NCBI GenBank assembly: GCA_947497175.1
Contig: CANMFM010000007.1
Location: forward strand, 434,001-498,000
DNA length: 64,000 bases
Direction: 5' to 3'
Origin: an uncultured Aquimarina sp.
GTDB taxonomy: Bacteria; Bacteroidota; Bacteroidia; Flavobacteriales; Flavobacteriaceae
A model generated the notes under the pieces. The model was not told the DNA's origin, did no database searches, and saw only the letters and a list, made by a program, of their open reading frames with translations. Both the position numbers and the translations under genes were made by a program. Below are positions 35,179 to 45,019 of this stretch, in pieces; the stretch's first letter is position 1, and every line of letters starts with the position of its first letter.

Positions 35179-36486
35179 ATGAGTAGAAAAGTATCTGTTT
35201 TCTGGTTCAGAAGAGATTTGAGACTAGATGATAATATAGGATTTCTGGAAGCGCTCAAAGGAGAGTATCCCGTTCTTCCGATATTTATATTTGATAAAAA
35301 GATTCTGGATCATTTACCAGAAGATGATGCCAGAGTGACTTTTATCTTTGATAGACTTCAGGCAATGCGAGATGAGCTTCAGGGCCAGCATGAAAGCTCT
35401 ATAGCCATGTATTATGGTGATCCAGAACAAGTTTTTGCCGATTTAATAGCACAACACAACATAGCACATGTGTATACTAATCATGATTATGAACCTTATG
35501 CCAGAAAGCGAGACCAGTCGATAAAAGAATTTTTACACAAAAATAATATCGTGTTTAGTACTTTTAAAGATCAGGTAATCTTCGAAAAAAATGAAATTGT
35601 TAAAGCTGATGGAGATCCTTACGTAGTTTATACCCCATATAAAAATAAATGGAAAGAAAATTTTGATGAATCAAAACTTACAATTCATTATACATCACAA
35701 TATCTAGAAAACTTAATTCAAAATTCTCGTTTGCCAAATCTTTCATTATCTGATATGGGATTTAAGAAATCGTCAATAGAGATTCCTGATTATAACGCTA
35801 CACCTACCCTAATTCAGGACTATGAAAAAACTCGTAATTTCCCTGCAAAAGAAGATGGAACTTCTCGTTTAGGACCTCATTTAAGATTTGGAACTGTTAG
35901 TATTAGAAAGATGATCAAAAAGGCAATTGCCCAAGAAAATGAAGTCTTTTGGTCAGAACTGATTTGGCGTGAATTTTTTATGCAAATACTTTGGCATTTT
36001 CCACACACTCAAAAAGAAGCATTTAAGCCAAAATACGATAGAATTGACTGGCGCAATGATGAGCAGGAGTTTGAAAAATGGAAAAATGGAACCACCGGAT
36101 ATCCTTTGGTAGATGCAGGAATGCGACAACTAAACGAAACTGGATACATGCATAATCGAGTACGAATGCTTGTCGCTAGTTTTCTCTGTAAACACTTACT
36201 AATTGATTGGCGCTGGGGCGAAGCGTATTTTGCAGAAAAATTACTTGATTATGATATGTCGGCTAATGTTGGAAACTGGCAATGGGCAGCAGGATCAGGT
36301 GTTGACGCAGCACCGTATTTCAGAATCTTTAATCCGACAACTCAAATCAATAAATTTGACAAAGATTTGAAATATATTAATACCTGGGTTAGCGATCTCA
36401 ATGAGCTCACGTATCCACAACCTATGGTTGATCATAAAATGGCACGCGAACGGTGCTTAAAAGTCTACAAAGAAGCAGTTAGTTAG
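35179..36486 (+). CDS. Deoxyribodipyrimidine photolyase / cryptochrome (class I)
   Basis: A 435-residue photolyase-cryptochrome protein. The N-terminal antenna domain begins VFWFRRDLRLDDN; the FAD-binding domain shows TSRLGPHLRFGTVSIR, ELIWREFFMQILWHFP, MHNRVRMLVASFL and NVGNWQWAAGSGVDAAPYFRIFNP. These match class I CPD photolyases, which use light to split pyrimidine dimers. A cryptochrome-like signalling role cannot be excluded from sequence. Operon partners are SRPBCC and SDR proteins. Confidence 0.93.
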   Translation: MSRKVSVFWFRRDLRLDDNIGFLEALKGEYPVLPIFIFDKKILDHLPEDDARVTFIFDRLQAMRDELQGQHESSIAMYYGDPEQVFADLIAQHNIAHVYTNHDYEPYARKRDQSIKEFLHKNNIVFSTFKDQVIFEKNEIVKADGDPYVVYTPYKNKWKENFDESKLTIHYTSQYLENLIQNSRLPNLSLSDMGFKKSSIEIPDYNATPTLIQDYEKTRNFPAKEDGTSRLGPHLRFGTVSIRKMIKKAIAQENEVFWSELIWREFFMQILWHFPHTQKEAFKPKYDRIDWRNDEQEFEKWKNGTTGYPLVDAGMRQLNETGYMHNRVRMLVASFLCKHLLIDWRWGEAYFAEKLLDYDMSANVGNWQWAAGSGVDAAPYFRIFNPTTQINKFDKDLKYINTWVSDLNELTYPQPMVDHKMARERCLKVYKEAVS

Positions 36487-36581
36487 CAGAAAATTATAAC
36501 ATTTTTTTAAAGTGGTTCGCAAAAGTTTTTTTGTAAATTATACACACGTGAAAGCACGACTAACTCATAAATTTTAAACCG

Positions 36582-36947
36582 ATGAATACACAGCAAGTTG
36601 CAAATCGTTTGGTAGAGCTTTGCCGTATTGGCGAAAACATGCAAGCTATTAATGAATTATATGCTAATAACATTGTTAGCAAAGAAATGCCTGGTGTCCC
36701 AAACTCAATAGTATCTGGTAAAGATGCAGTAACTAAAAAGAGTGAAGATTGGTATGCAAGCGTAGAAGAATTTCATGGAGGAGAAATCTCTGATCCAATA
36801 GTAGCAGAAGATCATTTTAGTTGTAAAATGAAAATGGACTGTACCTTCAAAGAACAAGGCCGTATGCAAATAGAAGAATTAGCCGTTTACCAAGTAACTA
36901 ATGGAAAAATCACTGAAGAGCAGTTTTTCTACACTATGCCCAAATAG
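36582..36947 (+). CDS. SnoaL/NTF2-like domain protein
   Basis: A 121-residue protein with the cone-shaped NTF2-like fold suggested by VANRLVELCRIGENMQAINELYANNIVSKEMPG and the C-terminal ELAVYQVTNGKITEEQFFY. Such proteins are small enzymes or binding proteins; no catalytic residue can be assigned. It lies 95 bases after the photolyase gene, perhaps on its own transcript. Confidence 0.8.
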   Translation: MNTQQVANRLVELCRIGENMQAINELYANNIVSKEMPGVPNSIVSGKDAVTKKSEDWYASVEEFHGGEISDPIVAEDHFSCKMKMDCTFKEQGRMQIEELAVYQVTNGKITEEQFFYTMPK

Positions 36948-36975
36948 CAAAACTGTCTCTTTATACCTCTTATAA

Positions 36976-37605
36976 TTAAAACTTAACACCAACAGATAGT
37001 TGAAAAACGGAATGCTGACGCTCAACGGTGTCATTTGATTGATCATCTACAATATTAGCAAGACCTAAACTATAACGAGCCTGAAAAAAAGCTCCCATCT
37101 CGAATTGATAACCTAATCCAAAATTAGCTCCGTAATCCAAGTCAGAAATACTATCTTTAACATCGATATCAGACTTTTCTGTACCGCCGCCAATAGAATT
37201 CTTAAGTTGTCGCACTGCGGCTGTTAAATACCCTACTTGAGGGCCTACTTCTAAACTAAAACCAGGAACTACATAAAACGGGTAATATTTAACCATTACC
37301 GGTAAATAAATATAATCTAACTTGAGTATTTCATCATCAAAATTTGGCTCTGCACTTTCATATTTAACTCCCTGAAAAGAATAGAGCAATTCCGGTTGAA
37401 TAGCCAAATACTCATTAATAGGGATCTCAGCAGCTAATCCAATATGTACAATAGCCCTTGGATCAAAACCACTGGTTTGATCACCTTCGAGATCAGCAAC
37501 ATTAAGTCCAAATTTAAAACCCATTTGAAAGGATTCTACCTGGGCAGTACTTGTCTGGACCATCAAACCAAGAACTAAAACAATGAAATAAAGTCTTTTA
37601 ATCAT
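36976..37605 (-). CDS. Outer membrane beta-barrel protein (PorT-like)
   Basis: A 209-residue exported protein: signal peptide at 1-21 (ending STAQ), then amphipathic beta strands with aromatic ends, such as FGLNVADLEGD, LAIQPELLYSFQGVKYE, YIYLPVMVKYYPF and the terminal FQLSVGVKF with C-terminal Phe. This is the porin-family outer membrane barrel (PF13568) common in Bacteroidota. It probably has eight strands; function unknown. Monocistronic. A TACATTTG -7-like box on the minus strand at 37770-37777 is a distant promoter candidate. Confidence 0.85.
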   Translation of the reverse strand: MIKRLYFIVLVLGLMVQTSTAQVESFQMGFKFGLNVADLEGDQTSGFDPRAIVHIGLAAEIPINEYLAIQPELLYSFQGVKYESAEPNFDDEILKLDYIYLPVMVKYYPFYVVPGFSLEVGPQVGYLTAAVRQLKNSIGGGTEKSDIDVKDSISDLDYGANFGLGYQFEMGAFFQARYSLGLANIVDDQSNDTVERQHSVFQLSVGVKF

Positions 37606-37834
37606 AATGTATAAATTTGGAGCAAATAACTATGTAAACGAAAAAAAATCTGCAAAATTTCTTTTGATACTTAAAGAATAATTACGGGTTTCATTAAATA
37701 TCAACTAAAACATATTGTTAATCATTTTTCTTCTACCAATATTATCGTAAGTAAGAGAAAAATCAGAATCAAATGTAAACAACACTTTCCAGAAATAAAA
37801 AAATATAATCATACTGGTTATAAATCGAATAAAA

Positions 37835-38713
37835 CTATAGCAAGCTTTTAATTTGTTCTAATGCCGGGTTTCGATTGTTTTTTTTCCAAATAACTGATAA
37901 TACAGTCTTTTGCGGTATCCTTGGAATTTCTAAAAACTTAACGCCCAAGTCAAATCCATACTGCAACGATGTGGGAACTATAGCAACTCCTAACCTACTC
38001 TCAACTAGTTTAAAAATAGTTTGAGCATGTACAGATTTATGAGATACTTTGGGTGTAAAGCCTTTATCTTCGCATATACTCATTATCTTATCATAATACA
38101 ATGAACTATAATCTGAAGAAAACAAAACAAAATTTTCATCAGATACCTGAGCAATACTTTTAAATGTTTTTCTCGTTAATTGGTGATTCTTTGGCAGAAC
38201 CAAAGAAAAGGTATCTTTAAAAGCGGTTTTCATTTTTAAACCATCAGGCACTCGTGCTAGTCTTACAAAACCTACATCTAACTGATCTTTTTCTATAGCC
38301 TCGACCTGTAAATGATTAGACATTTCTTCAAGATTAAATCGTATCCCCGGTAAATCTTTATTTGCTTTGACCAATAATTCCGGGATCACGGTTTGCATTG
38401 CTGATCCTAAAAATCCAATTCGTATTTCTCCATTATTTCCCTTATCAATCAAACGCGTTTGTTTAATAGTAAAATCAATATGATTAAAAATATACTCTAC
38501 TTCTTTTTTTAGATAAAGACCTGCTGGCGTTAAACTCACATTTCGCTTATTTCTATCAAAAAGTGAAACTTGAATAAGTGCTTCCATTTGTTTGATCTGC
38601 CTGCTCAGCCCAGGCTGGGAGATAAACAATTTTTCTGAAGCTTTTCTAAAATGAAGTTCCTCAGCAACAGCCAAAAAATACGCAAAATGTCTAAGCTCTA
38701 ACTGATAACTCAT
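37835..38713 (-). CDS. LysR family regulator of the hut genes
   Basis: A 292-residue LysR-type regulator. The N-terminal winged helix-turn-helix is clear (ELRHFAYFLAVAEELHFRKASEKLFISQPGLSRQIKQMEALIQVSLFDRNKRNVSLTPAG, here as residues about 5-65), and the effector domain follows (IRIGFLGSAMQTVIPELL). It is transcribed away from hutH, with 83 bases between the two starts and a LysR-type box in the gap, so it very likely controls the histidine pathway, with urocanate or histidine as probable effector. That assignment is inference. In other bacteria HutC, a GntR protein, does this job. Confidence 0.88.
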   Translation of the reverse strand: MSYQLELRHFAYFLAVAEELHFRKASEKLFISQPGLSRQIKQMEALIQVSLFDRNKRNVSLTPAGLYLKKEVEYIFNHIDFTIKQTRLIDKGNNGEIRIGFLGSAMQTVIPELLVKANKDLPGIRFNLEEMSNHLQVEAIEKDQLDVGFVRLARVPDGLKMKTAFKDTFSLVLPKNHQLTRKTFKSIAQVSDENFVLFSSDYSSLYYDKIMSICEDKGFTPKVSHKSVHAQTIFKLVESRLGVAIVPTSLQYGFDLGVKFLEIPRIPQKTVLSVIWKKNNRNPALEQIKSLL

Positions 38714-38718
38714 AGTTA

Positions 38719-38754
38719 TTAATAATTGATAAAATTAGTATTTCTAATTATTAA
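38719..38754. promoter_or_regulatory. LysR-type operator between lysR and hutH
   Basis: ATTAG-TATTT-CTAAT at 38734-38748 fits the T-N11-A pattern bound by LysR proteins. It lies within larger 9-base inverted arms, TTAATAATT at 38719-38727 and AATTATTAA at 38746-38754. It sits between the two divergent start codons, the expected place for autoregulation plus hut control. Confidence 0.55.
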
Positions 38755-38796
38755 AAGTAAGTATTAATTTAGTAAGTACAAATCAGCAACGTAATA

Positions 38797-40377
38797 ATGT
38801 CAAATATATCACAACATTTTTCTTACGGAGAAGAGTATCTTACCGCAGGAATAGCTATAAAAATAGCTCGGGGAGAAATAAAAGGCTTCATCTCTGAAGC
38901 TACTCGAAAAAAAATTCAAAACAATCGTCAGATAGTTGAAAATATTGTCGAAAAAGGCCATCCTGTATACGGTATCAACACAGGTTTTGGTCCACTATGC
39001 ACAACAAAAATCACGAAAGAAGAAACAAAAATTTTACAAAATAATATTCTGCAAAGTCACAGTGTAGGGGTTGGAGAACTTATTGATCCTCAAATCGCAA
39101 AATTGATGATGATCTTAAAAGTACAATCCTTGTCCAAAGGATATTCTGGTATTGCCATAACAACATTAGAAAGAATCCTATGGCATATAGAAAATGATGT
39201 CATACCCATAGTCCCTTGTCAGGGATCAGTAGGAGCTTCTGGAGATTTAGCACCCCTATCCCATTTATTTTTACCCCTAATCGGATTAGGAAAAGTAGCA
39301 TATCAACAAAAAAACATAACGACTAAAGAATTATTTGAACATACAGGGTTGTCTACTCTAGATTTGGGTCCAAAAGAAGGACTGGCTTTAATCAATGGAA
39401 CACAATTTATTGCTGCACATGCCGTAGAAGTTGTTTCAAAACTTCATAGTTGTCTTTCACAAGCAGATATCATTGGAGCAATGATGATTGAAGGATTACA
39501 AGGATCGGTTAAACCTTTTTATAAAGAATTACATCAATTACGCCCTTTTAATGGAAATATCCATACAGCAGCCAGGGTGAAATCTCTTTTAAAAGGATCA
39601 GAAATTATGGAAGATCATATCGATTGTGACCGAGTTCAGGATCCTTATTCTCTACGCTGTATCCCTCAAGTTCATGGCGCTTCCAGAAACGCCTGGCTAC
39701 ATCTAAAAGAATTACTTGAAGTAGAACTCAATTCTGTTACCGATAACCCTATCATTATTGATGAAAATTTGACCATTAGCGGAGGCAGTTTTCATGGACA
39801 ACCTCTGGCCATGGCTCTAGACTATGCATGTCTGGCAGCTTCAGAACTAGGCAACATTTCGGATCGAAGAATTTATCTGGCATTAGAAGGAAACGCCCCA
39901 GGAGTACCAAAACTACTTATGGAAGATACTGGAATCAATTCCGGCTATATGATTCTTCAATATACTACTGCGGCATTAGCGAGCGAAAATAAAGGTTTAT
40001 GTTTTCCGTCAAGTGCTGATAGCATTCCAACATCTCTTGGTCAGGAAGACCATGTAAGCATGGGGTCTATAGGCGGTAGAAAGGCATTAAGAGTAATTCA
40101 TAATATAGAAAAAATCTTAGCTATAGAGCTTTTAACTGCTGCACAGGCCTTTGAATTTAGAAAACCTCTTAAATCAGGAAAAATCCTCGATGAAATACAT
40201 AAGCACATAAGAACAGTAGTTCCTTTTGCAGATAAAGACCGTGTATTTGCAGATGACATCGAAAAAGGAATTAAAATGATTAAGGAGAAAACCTTAATAC
40301 GTATTACCAATGAAGTTTCTAAAAGAGAAAAATTATCCTTAGAAACCGAATTTTCTAGTGAATTTGAAGTATATTAA
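38797..40377 (+). CDS. hutH: Histidine ammonia-lyase
   Basis: A 526-residue lyase that removes ammonia from histidine to give urocanate. The Ala-Ser-Gly that cyclises to the MIO prosthetic group is seen at residues 147-149 (GSVGASGDLAPLSH), and the GHAL signature is intact, with HGASRNAWLHLKELLEVELNSVTDNPI further on. Slightly longer than the usual 510 residues, by a C-terminal tail of about 15. First gene of the hut operon; 195 bases separate it from hutI. Confidence 0.96.
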   Translation: MSNISQHFSYGEEYLTAGIAIKIARGEIKGFISEATRKKIQNNRQIVENIVEKGHPVYGINTGFGPLCTTKITKEETKILQNNILQSHSVGVGELIDPQIAKLMMILKVQSLSKGYSGIAITTLERILWHIENDVIPIVPCQGSVGASGDLAPLSHLFLPLIGLGKVAYQQKNITTKELFEHTGLSTLDLGPKEGLALINGTQFIAAHAVEVVSKLHSCLSQADIIGAMMIEGLQGSVKPFYKELHQLRPFNGNIHTAARVKSLLKGSEIMEDHIDCDRVQDPYSLRCIPQVHGASRNAWLHLKELLEVELNSVTDNPIIIDENLTISGGSFHGQPLAMALDYACLAASELGNISDRRIYLALEGNAPGVPKLLMEDTGINSGYMILQYTTAALASENKGLCFPSSADSIPTSLGQEDHVSMGSIGGRKALRVIHNIEKILAIELLTAAQAFEFRKPLKSGKILDEIHKHIRTVVPFADKDRVFADDIEKGIKMIKEKTLIRITNEVSKREKLSLETEFSSEFEVY

Positions 40378-40489
40378 ATAAAAAAATATAGAATCCAACT
40401 ATTCCCAAGTCAATATCATGGGCGCATGTCGCTGGTTCATTTTTATCTTGGGATCAAAACCGAAATTTTATATTTCCTCTCACTCTACT

Positions 40490-40512
40490 CTCACCCCAAA
40501 AATGAGGGGGAG
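40490..40512 (+). other. GC-rich hairpin in the hutH-hutI gap
   Basis: The gap holds a stem of CTC+CCCC paired with GGGG+GAG (one bulged A, 8-base loop) at 40490-40512, and outer 7-base arms TCCCAAG at 40403-40409 and CTTGGGA at 40447-40453. No T-run follows the hairpin, so it is not a classical terminator; it may set the expression of hutI relative to hutH or protect RNA ends. Confidence 0.35.
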
Positions 40513-40572
40513 AAACAGGAAAACCTTAGCACAATCTTAAAGTATTTATGGAGAAAACAGTAAAGAAGCATT

Positions 40573-41826
40573 ATGAAGAAATATAAGTTAATAGGTCCAA
40601 TTTCTCAACTGATAAGCATGGAAAAAGCAACCCTAAAGGGCGCTATCAAAGATGAAGAATTGTCTGTCCTTCATAATGCCGGAATACTTATTAAAGAAGA
40701 AAACATTCATAGTATTGGTATGTATTCGGAAATCAAAAAGAAAGCACTTTTATTAGATGCAGAAATTATTGAATTGCGTGCAAATTATGTATGCACACCA
40801 GGATTTATCGATGCTCATACTCATATATGCTATTCAGGATCGAGAGCACGAGACTATGCGATGCGGAATGCTGGCCAATCATATTTAGAAATTGCCGAAG
40901 CGGGTGGTGGTATTTGGGATACAGTAACCAAAACCAGGAAATCAACACTACAAGAACTCACCTATGGAATTCTGAAACGAGCCAACATACTCTTAAAAAA
41001 TGGCGTTACGACCATAGAAGTAAAAAGTGGGTATGGATTATCTGTTTCTGAAGAATTAAAAATGTTACGTGCAATCCAAAACGCGAATCAAAACCTGGAA
41101 GCTGATCTTATTTCAACTTGTTTAGCCGCACATATGCTACCCAAAGATTTTGATGGAAATCATCAAAGCTATCTTGAAAAGATAAGCAATACTCTTTTTC
41201 CTATCTTAAAAGAAGAAAATCTAACCAATCGAGTTGATGCTTTTATAGAGAAAAGTGCTTTTCTTCCGTCAGATATTTATCCATATTTTAAAAAAGCCAA
41301 AGCTATGGGATTTGATATTACTGTTCATGCAGATCAGTTTAGTACGGGAGGGAGCGAAGTAGCTGTTAAAATGAACGCAATTAGTGCAGATCACCTTGAA
41401 GCCAGTACCGAAGATGAAATAGAATTATTAGGTAACAGCGATGTAGTTTCTGTAGCGTTACCCGGTGCATCCATTGGGTTAGGATGTGATTTTACACCTG
41501 CTCGAAAACTATTAGATACCGGGGGTATACTTGCTATTGCCAGTGACTGGAATCCAGGATCAGCTCCTATGGGGGATCTCCTGACTCAAGCTTGCATTTT
41601 AGGAACATTTCAAAAATTATCCAATGCTGAGGTCTTAGCGGGAATCACCTACAGAGCATCAGCAGCTCTAAATCTCAAAGACCGCGGACGATTAGCCACC
41701 GGCATGCTCGCTGACTTCAACCTATTTCGCACAACTCATTTCAACGAAATATTCTATCATCAAGGAAAACTAACTCCTTCCCAGGTCTGGAAACGAGGAG
41801 ATATTGTATATTCTGATCATAATTAA
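40573..41826 (+). CDS. hutI: Imidazolonepropionase
   Basis: A 417-residue amidohydrolase that opens imidazolone-propionate to N-formimino-glutamate (third step of histidine use). The metal-binding FIDAHTHICYSGSRA, EVKSGYGLS, ITVHADQFSTGGSEVA and ASDWNPGSAPMGDL motifs are all present. Length is standard. Six bases separate its stop from hutU, so the two are on one transcript. Confidence 0.96.
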   Translation: MKKYKLIGPISQLISMEKATLKGAIKDEELSVLHNAGILIKEENIHSIGMYSEIKKKALLLDAEIIELRANYVCTPGFIDAHTHICYSGSRARDYAMRNAGQSYLEIAEAGGGIWDTVTKTRKSTLQELTYGILKRANILLKNGVTTIEVKSGYGLSVSEELKMLRAIQNANQNLEADLISTCLAAHMLPKDFDGNHQSYLEKISNTLFPILKEENLTNRVDAFIEKSAFLPSDIYPYFKKAKAMGFDITVHADQFSTGGSEVAVKMNAISADHLEASTEDEIELLGNSDVVSVALPGASIGLGCDFTPARKLLDTGGILAIASDWNPGSAPMGDLLTQACILGTFQKLSNAEVLAGITYRASAALNLKDRGRLATGMLADFNLFRTTHFNEIFYHQGKLTPSQVWKRGDIVYSDHN

Positions 41827-41832
41827 AAAGTA

Positions 41833-43839
41833 ATGAACTTCAAAGAACAAATACTTCAAGGCATCCCCAAAACATTACCACCAAAGAAAATCTTAGATCC
41901 TAAGATAAGTCGTGCTCCAAAGCGAAAACAAATCTTATCTACGGAAGAGAAAAAATTGGCTCTTCGTAATGCTTTGAGATATTTTCCTGATCAATGGCAC
42001 GATGAACTTGCTTTAGATTTTCTAGAAGAACTAAATGAATACGGACGTATTTATATGTATCGCTTCATTCCGGAGTATGCTATGCATGCCCGGCCTATAC
42101 ACGAATATCCCGCCAAAACCATGCAAGCAGCAGGCGTTATGCTAATGATTCAAAACAACCTGGATCCCGAAGTTGCTCAACATCCATATGAGCTGATCAC
42201 GTATGGTGGCAATGGCGCTGTTTTTCAAAATTGGGCGCAATATCTGCTTACTATGCAATATCTTGCTACCATGACAGATAAACAAACCTTACATATGTAT
42301 TCTGGACACCCCATGGGATTATTCCCATCATCTGTAGAGGCCCCAAGAGTTGTAGTAACAAACGGAATGATGATCCCGAACTATTCTAAACCCGATGACT
42401 GGGAAAAATATAACGCCTTGGGGGTTACACAGTATGGTCAAATGACCGCAGGAAGTTATATGTATATTGGCCCGCAGGGCATTGTTCATGGCACAACCAT
42501 TACCGTGATGAACGCGTTTAGAAAAACGTTAAAACCCCACGATACTCCTGCTGGTAAAATCTTTTTAACAGCAGGCTTAGGAGGAATGAGCGGTGCACAA
42601 CCCAAAGCAGGAACTATTGCCGGATGCATAACCATTTGTGCCGAAATTAATTCGCAAGCTGCTAGGAAACGCTATGATCAGGGATGGGTAGATGAACTTC
42701 TTGATAACCTTCAGGATTTAGTTACCAGAACGAAAAAAGCTGTTCAGCATAATGAGGTCGTATCCATAGCGTATCAAGGAAATATTGTAGATGTTTGGGA
42801 GCGATTTTATGAAGAAAATATATCTATAGCACTAGGATCGGATCAGACATCATTGCACAACCCATGGTCGGGTGGGTATTATCCCGTTGGACTTAGTTAT
42901 CAAGAGGCCAATGCTATGATTGCCAATGATCCAAAAAAATTTAAAACTAAAGTTCAGGAATCGTTACGAAGACATGCAGCAGCAATCAATAAACACACCA
43001 AAAGAGGCACTTACTTTTTTGACTATGGAAATGCATTTCTACTTGAAGCTTCCAGAGCAGGTGCAGATATAATGGCTGAAAATGGCATAGATTTTAAATA
43101 TCCCTCATACGTACAAGACATCTTAGGACCAATGTGTTTTGATTATGGATTCGGACCGTTTCGATGGGTTTGTACTTCAGGAAAATCTGAAGACTTGGAT
43201 AAAACAGACCAAATTGCATTAGAAGTACTGAAAGTAATCAAAAAAGCTTCTCCAAAAGAAATTAAACAGCAAATGCAGGATAATATTACGTGGATAGAAG
43301 AAGCTAAACAAAATAAACTGGTTGTAGGTTCTCAGGCAAGGATTTTATACGCAGATGCCGAAGGCAGGATCAAAATAGCCAAAGCTTTTAACGAAGCTAT
43401 CCTAAACGGAGATATTTCGGCGCCCATAGTTTTAGGAAGAGATCATCATGATGTCAGCGGTACAGACTCGCCGTATAGAGAAACCAGCAATATTTATGAT
43501 GGCAGTAAATTTACAGCAGATATGGCAATCCATAATGTGATTGGAGATAGTTTTAGAGGTGCAACCTGGGTATCGATTCACAATGGTGGTGGTGTTGGAT
43601 GGGGAGAAGTAATAAATGGGGGGTTTGGACTTGTTTTGGACGGATCCAACGAGGCCGCTCTGAGATTGGAACGCATGCTGTTTTATGATGTTAACAACGG
43701 TATCTCCAGAAGAAGCTGGGCCAGAAACAAAGAAGCTTTATTTGCTATTAAAAGAGAAATGGAGCGCACTCCTGACCTAAAAGTTACTTTACCTAACCTG
43801 GTTGAAGAGGACACAATCAATAAAAACTTTAAGAATTAA
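41833..43839 (+). CDS. hutU: Urocanate hydratase
   Basis: A 668-residue urocanase, which hydrates urocanate to imidazolone-propionate with NAD+ as electrophile. YGGNGAVFQNWAQYL, TAGSYMYIGPQGIVHGTT, and TAGLGGMSGAQPKAG mark the NAD-binding core, and QDILGPMCFDYGFGPFRWVCTSG is the family signature. This is the longer subtype (about 660-670 residues) known from Bacteroidota, not the 550-residue proteobacterial one. Confidence 0.96.
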   Translation: MNFKEQILQGIPKTLPPKKILDPKISRAPKRKQILSTEEKKLALRNALRYFPDQWHDELALDFLEELNEYGRIYMYRFIPEYAMHARPIHEYPAKTMQAAGVMLMIQNNLDPEVAQHPYELITYGGNGAVFQNWAQYLLTMQYLATMTDKQTLHMYSGHPMGLFPSSVEAPRVVVTNGMMIPNYSKPDDWEKYNALGVTQYGQMTAGSYMYIGPQGIVHGTTITVMNAFRKTLKPHDTPAGKIFLTAGLGGMSGAQPKAGTIAGCITICAEINSQAARKRYDQGWVDELLDNLQDLVTRTKKAVQHNEVVSIAYQGNIVDVWERFYEENISIALGSDQTSLHNPWSGGYYPVGLSYQEANAMIANDPKKFKTKVQESLRRHAAAINKHTKRGTYFFDYGNAFLLEASRAGADIMAENGIDFKYPSYVQDILGPMCFDYGFGPFRWVCTSGKSEDLDKTDQIALEVLKVIKKASPKEIKQQMQDNITWIEEAKQNKLVVGSQARILYADAEGRIKIAKAFNEAILNGDISAPIVLGRDHHDVSGTDSPYRETSNIYDGSKFTADMAIHNVIGDSFRGATWVSIHNGGGVGWGEVINGGFGLVLDGSNEAALRLERMLFYDVNNGISRRSWARNKEALFAIKREMERTPDLKVTLPNLVEEDTINKNFKN

Positions 43840-43857
43840 TATAGCTTATTGAATATC

Positions 43858-44811
43858 ATGAAACACTACATGCAGACAAATAAAGATCTCTGGACCGGTC
43901 GTGTATCAAATGATCAATTATATCTGCATGAAAAAATTGTTTGTCTTGATTTAACCACAGATCCCCTTCCGATAAATGACAAGAAGTCATTTGCCTTATT
44001 AGGATATGCTTGCGACGAAGGAGTAAAAAGAAATCAAGGCCGGATTGGCGCTAAAGATGGTCCAGATACCATTCGAAAAATGTTGGCTTCGTTATCGAAT
44101 CATTTTTCTGACGATATTGATATTTTGGATATTGGAAATATAACATGCCATTCTGGAAATCTTGAAGAAACACACCTCGAAACCTCAAATTGTATTGCAA
44201 CAATTTTAAATAGTGAAACTTTTCCAATTGTCATAGGAGGTGGACATGACCTTGCTTATGCCCATTACAATGGAATAAAAAAGCACGTTCCGGAAAAAAA
44301 AATTGGCATTATCAATCTAGATGCACATTTTGACCTTAGAGCTGTAAAAGAATATAGAAATTCTGGCACACCCTTTTATCAAATTGCCAAAGAAAATGAT
44401 ACATTTCAATACTTATGTCTAGGCATCCAAAAGGCTTCCAATAATCGAGAATTGTTTGAGACAGCAGATCAATTAGACGTTAGTTATCTTTTCAATACAG
44501 CGTTTACCATGTATAATAGAGATAAGGTTCTAAAAACTGTGGATTCATTTATTGCCACTGTTGATCTTGTTTATCTAACTATTGATATTGATGGATTCTC
44601 TTCGGTATATGCTCCCGGAGTTAGCGCTCCTTCACCGTTAGGTTTTTCTATAGATATAGCGCTAGAGACTATTCAAAGAATTTGTAACTCTAAAAAGTTA
44701 ATAAGTGTAGATTTGGTAGAACTTAACCCAACATATGATCTTGATCATTGCACCGCAAGATTAGCCTCCAGGTTAATTTACAGCATAATACAGGAACTAC
44801 AAAGCCTCTGA
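43858..44811 (+). CDS. hutG: Formimidoylglutamase
   Basis: A 317-residue arginase-family hydrolase that splits formimino-glutamate into glutamate and formamide, the last step of the pathway. The two-manganese site is complete: GGGHDLAY, NLDAHFDLR and TIDIDGFSS. I start at ATG 43858 (MKHYMQTNKDLW); a TTG at 43849 would add three residues but lacks support. Together with hutH, hutI and hutU it makes the four-enzyme route without the deiminase branch. Confidence 0.93.
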   Translation: MKHYMQTNKDLWTGRVSNDQLYLHEKIVCLDLTTDPLPINDKKSFALLGYACDEGVKRNQGRIGAKDGPDTIRKMLASLSNHFSDDIDILDIGNITCHSGNLEETHLETSNCIATILNSETFPIVIGGGHDLAYAHYNGIKKHVPEKKIGIINLDAHFDLRAVKEYRNSGTPFYQIAKENDTFQYLCLGIQKASNNRELFETADQLDVSYLFNTAFTMYNRDKVLKTVDSFIATVDLVYLTIDIDGFSSVYAPGVSAPSPLGFSIDIALETIQRICNSKKLISVDLVELNPTYDLDHCTARLASRLIYSIIQELQSL

Positions 44812-44948
44812 AAAATTTCTCTATCATACTTTTCTAATAAAGGAGAGCACATTTCTAAAAATTGTAAATTAAAAGGAAATTCAATCTAATTTACATATCC
44901 TATCCAAACTTTTATTCGAGTTAAAGGCTATCTATTTTTACAAAAAAA

Positions 44949-44970
44949 GGGATTACCAAAAAATAATCCC
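44949..44970 (-). terminator. Intrinsic terminator, minus strand
   Basis: GGGATTA at 44949-44955 pairs with TAATCCC at 44964-44970 (8-base loop), and on the minus strand the stem is followed by TTTTTTTG. It lies 50 bases after the stop of the 26-residue reading frame at 45020-45100 and points to a short minus-strand transcript. Confidence 0.65.
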
Positions 44971-45019
44971 TCTTATTGATTTAAAAAACAAATAACCAAT
45001 ATTTGTTATATCTCTATTA

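Noticed and set aside
43849..43857. TTG start for hutG
   Set aside because: ATG 43858 lies three codons later and is the more ordinary choice.
44864..44894. GTAAATTA / TAATTTAC inverted repeat after hutG
   Set aside because: Only A+T-rich 8-base arms without a T-run; expected by chance in this composition.
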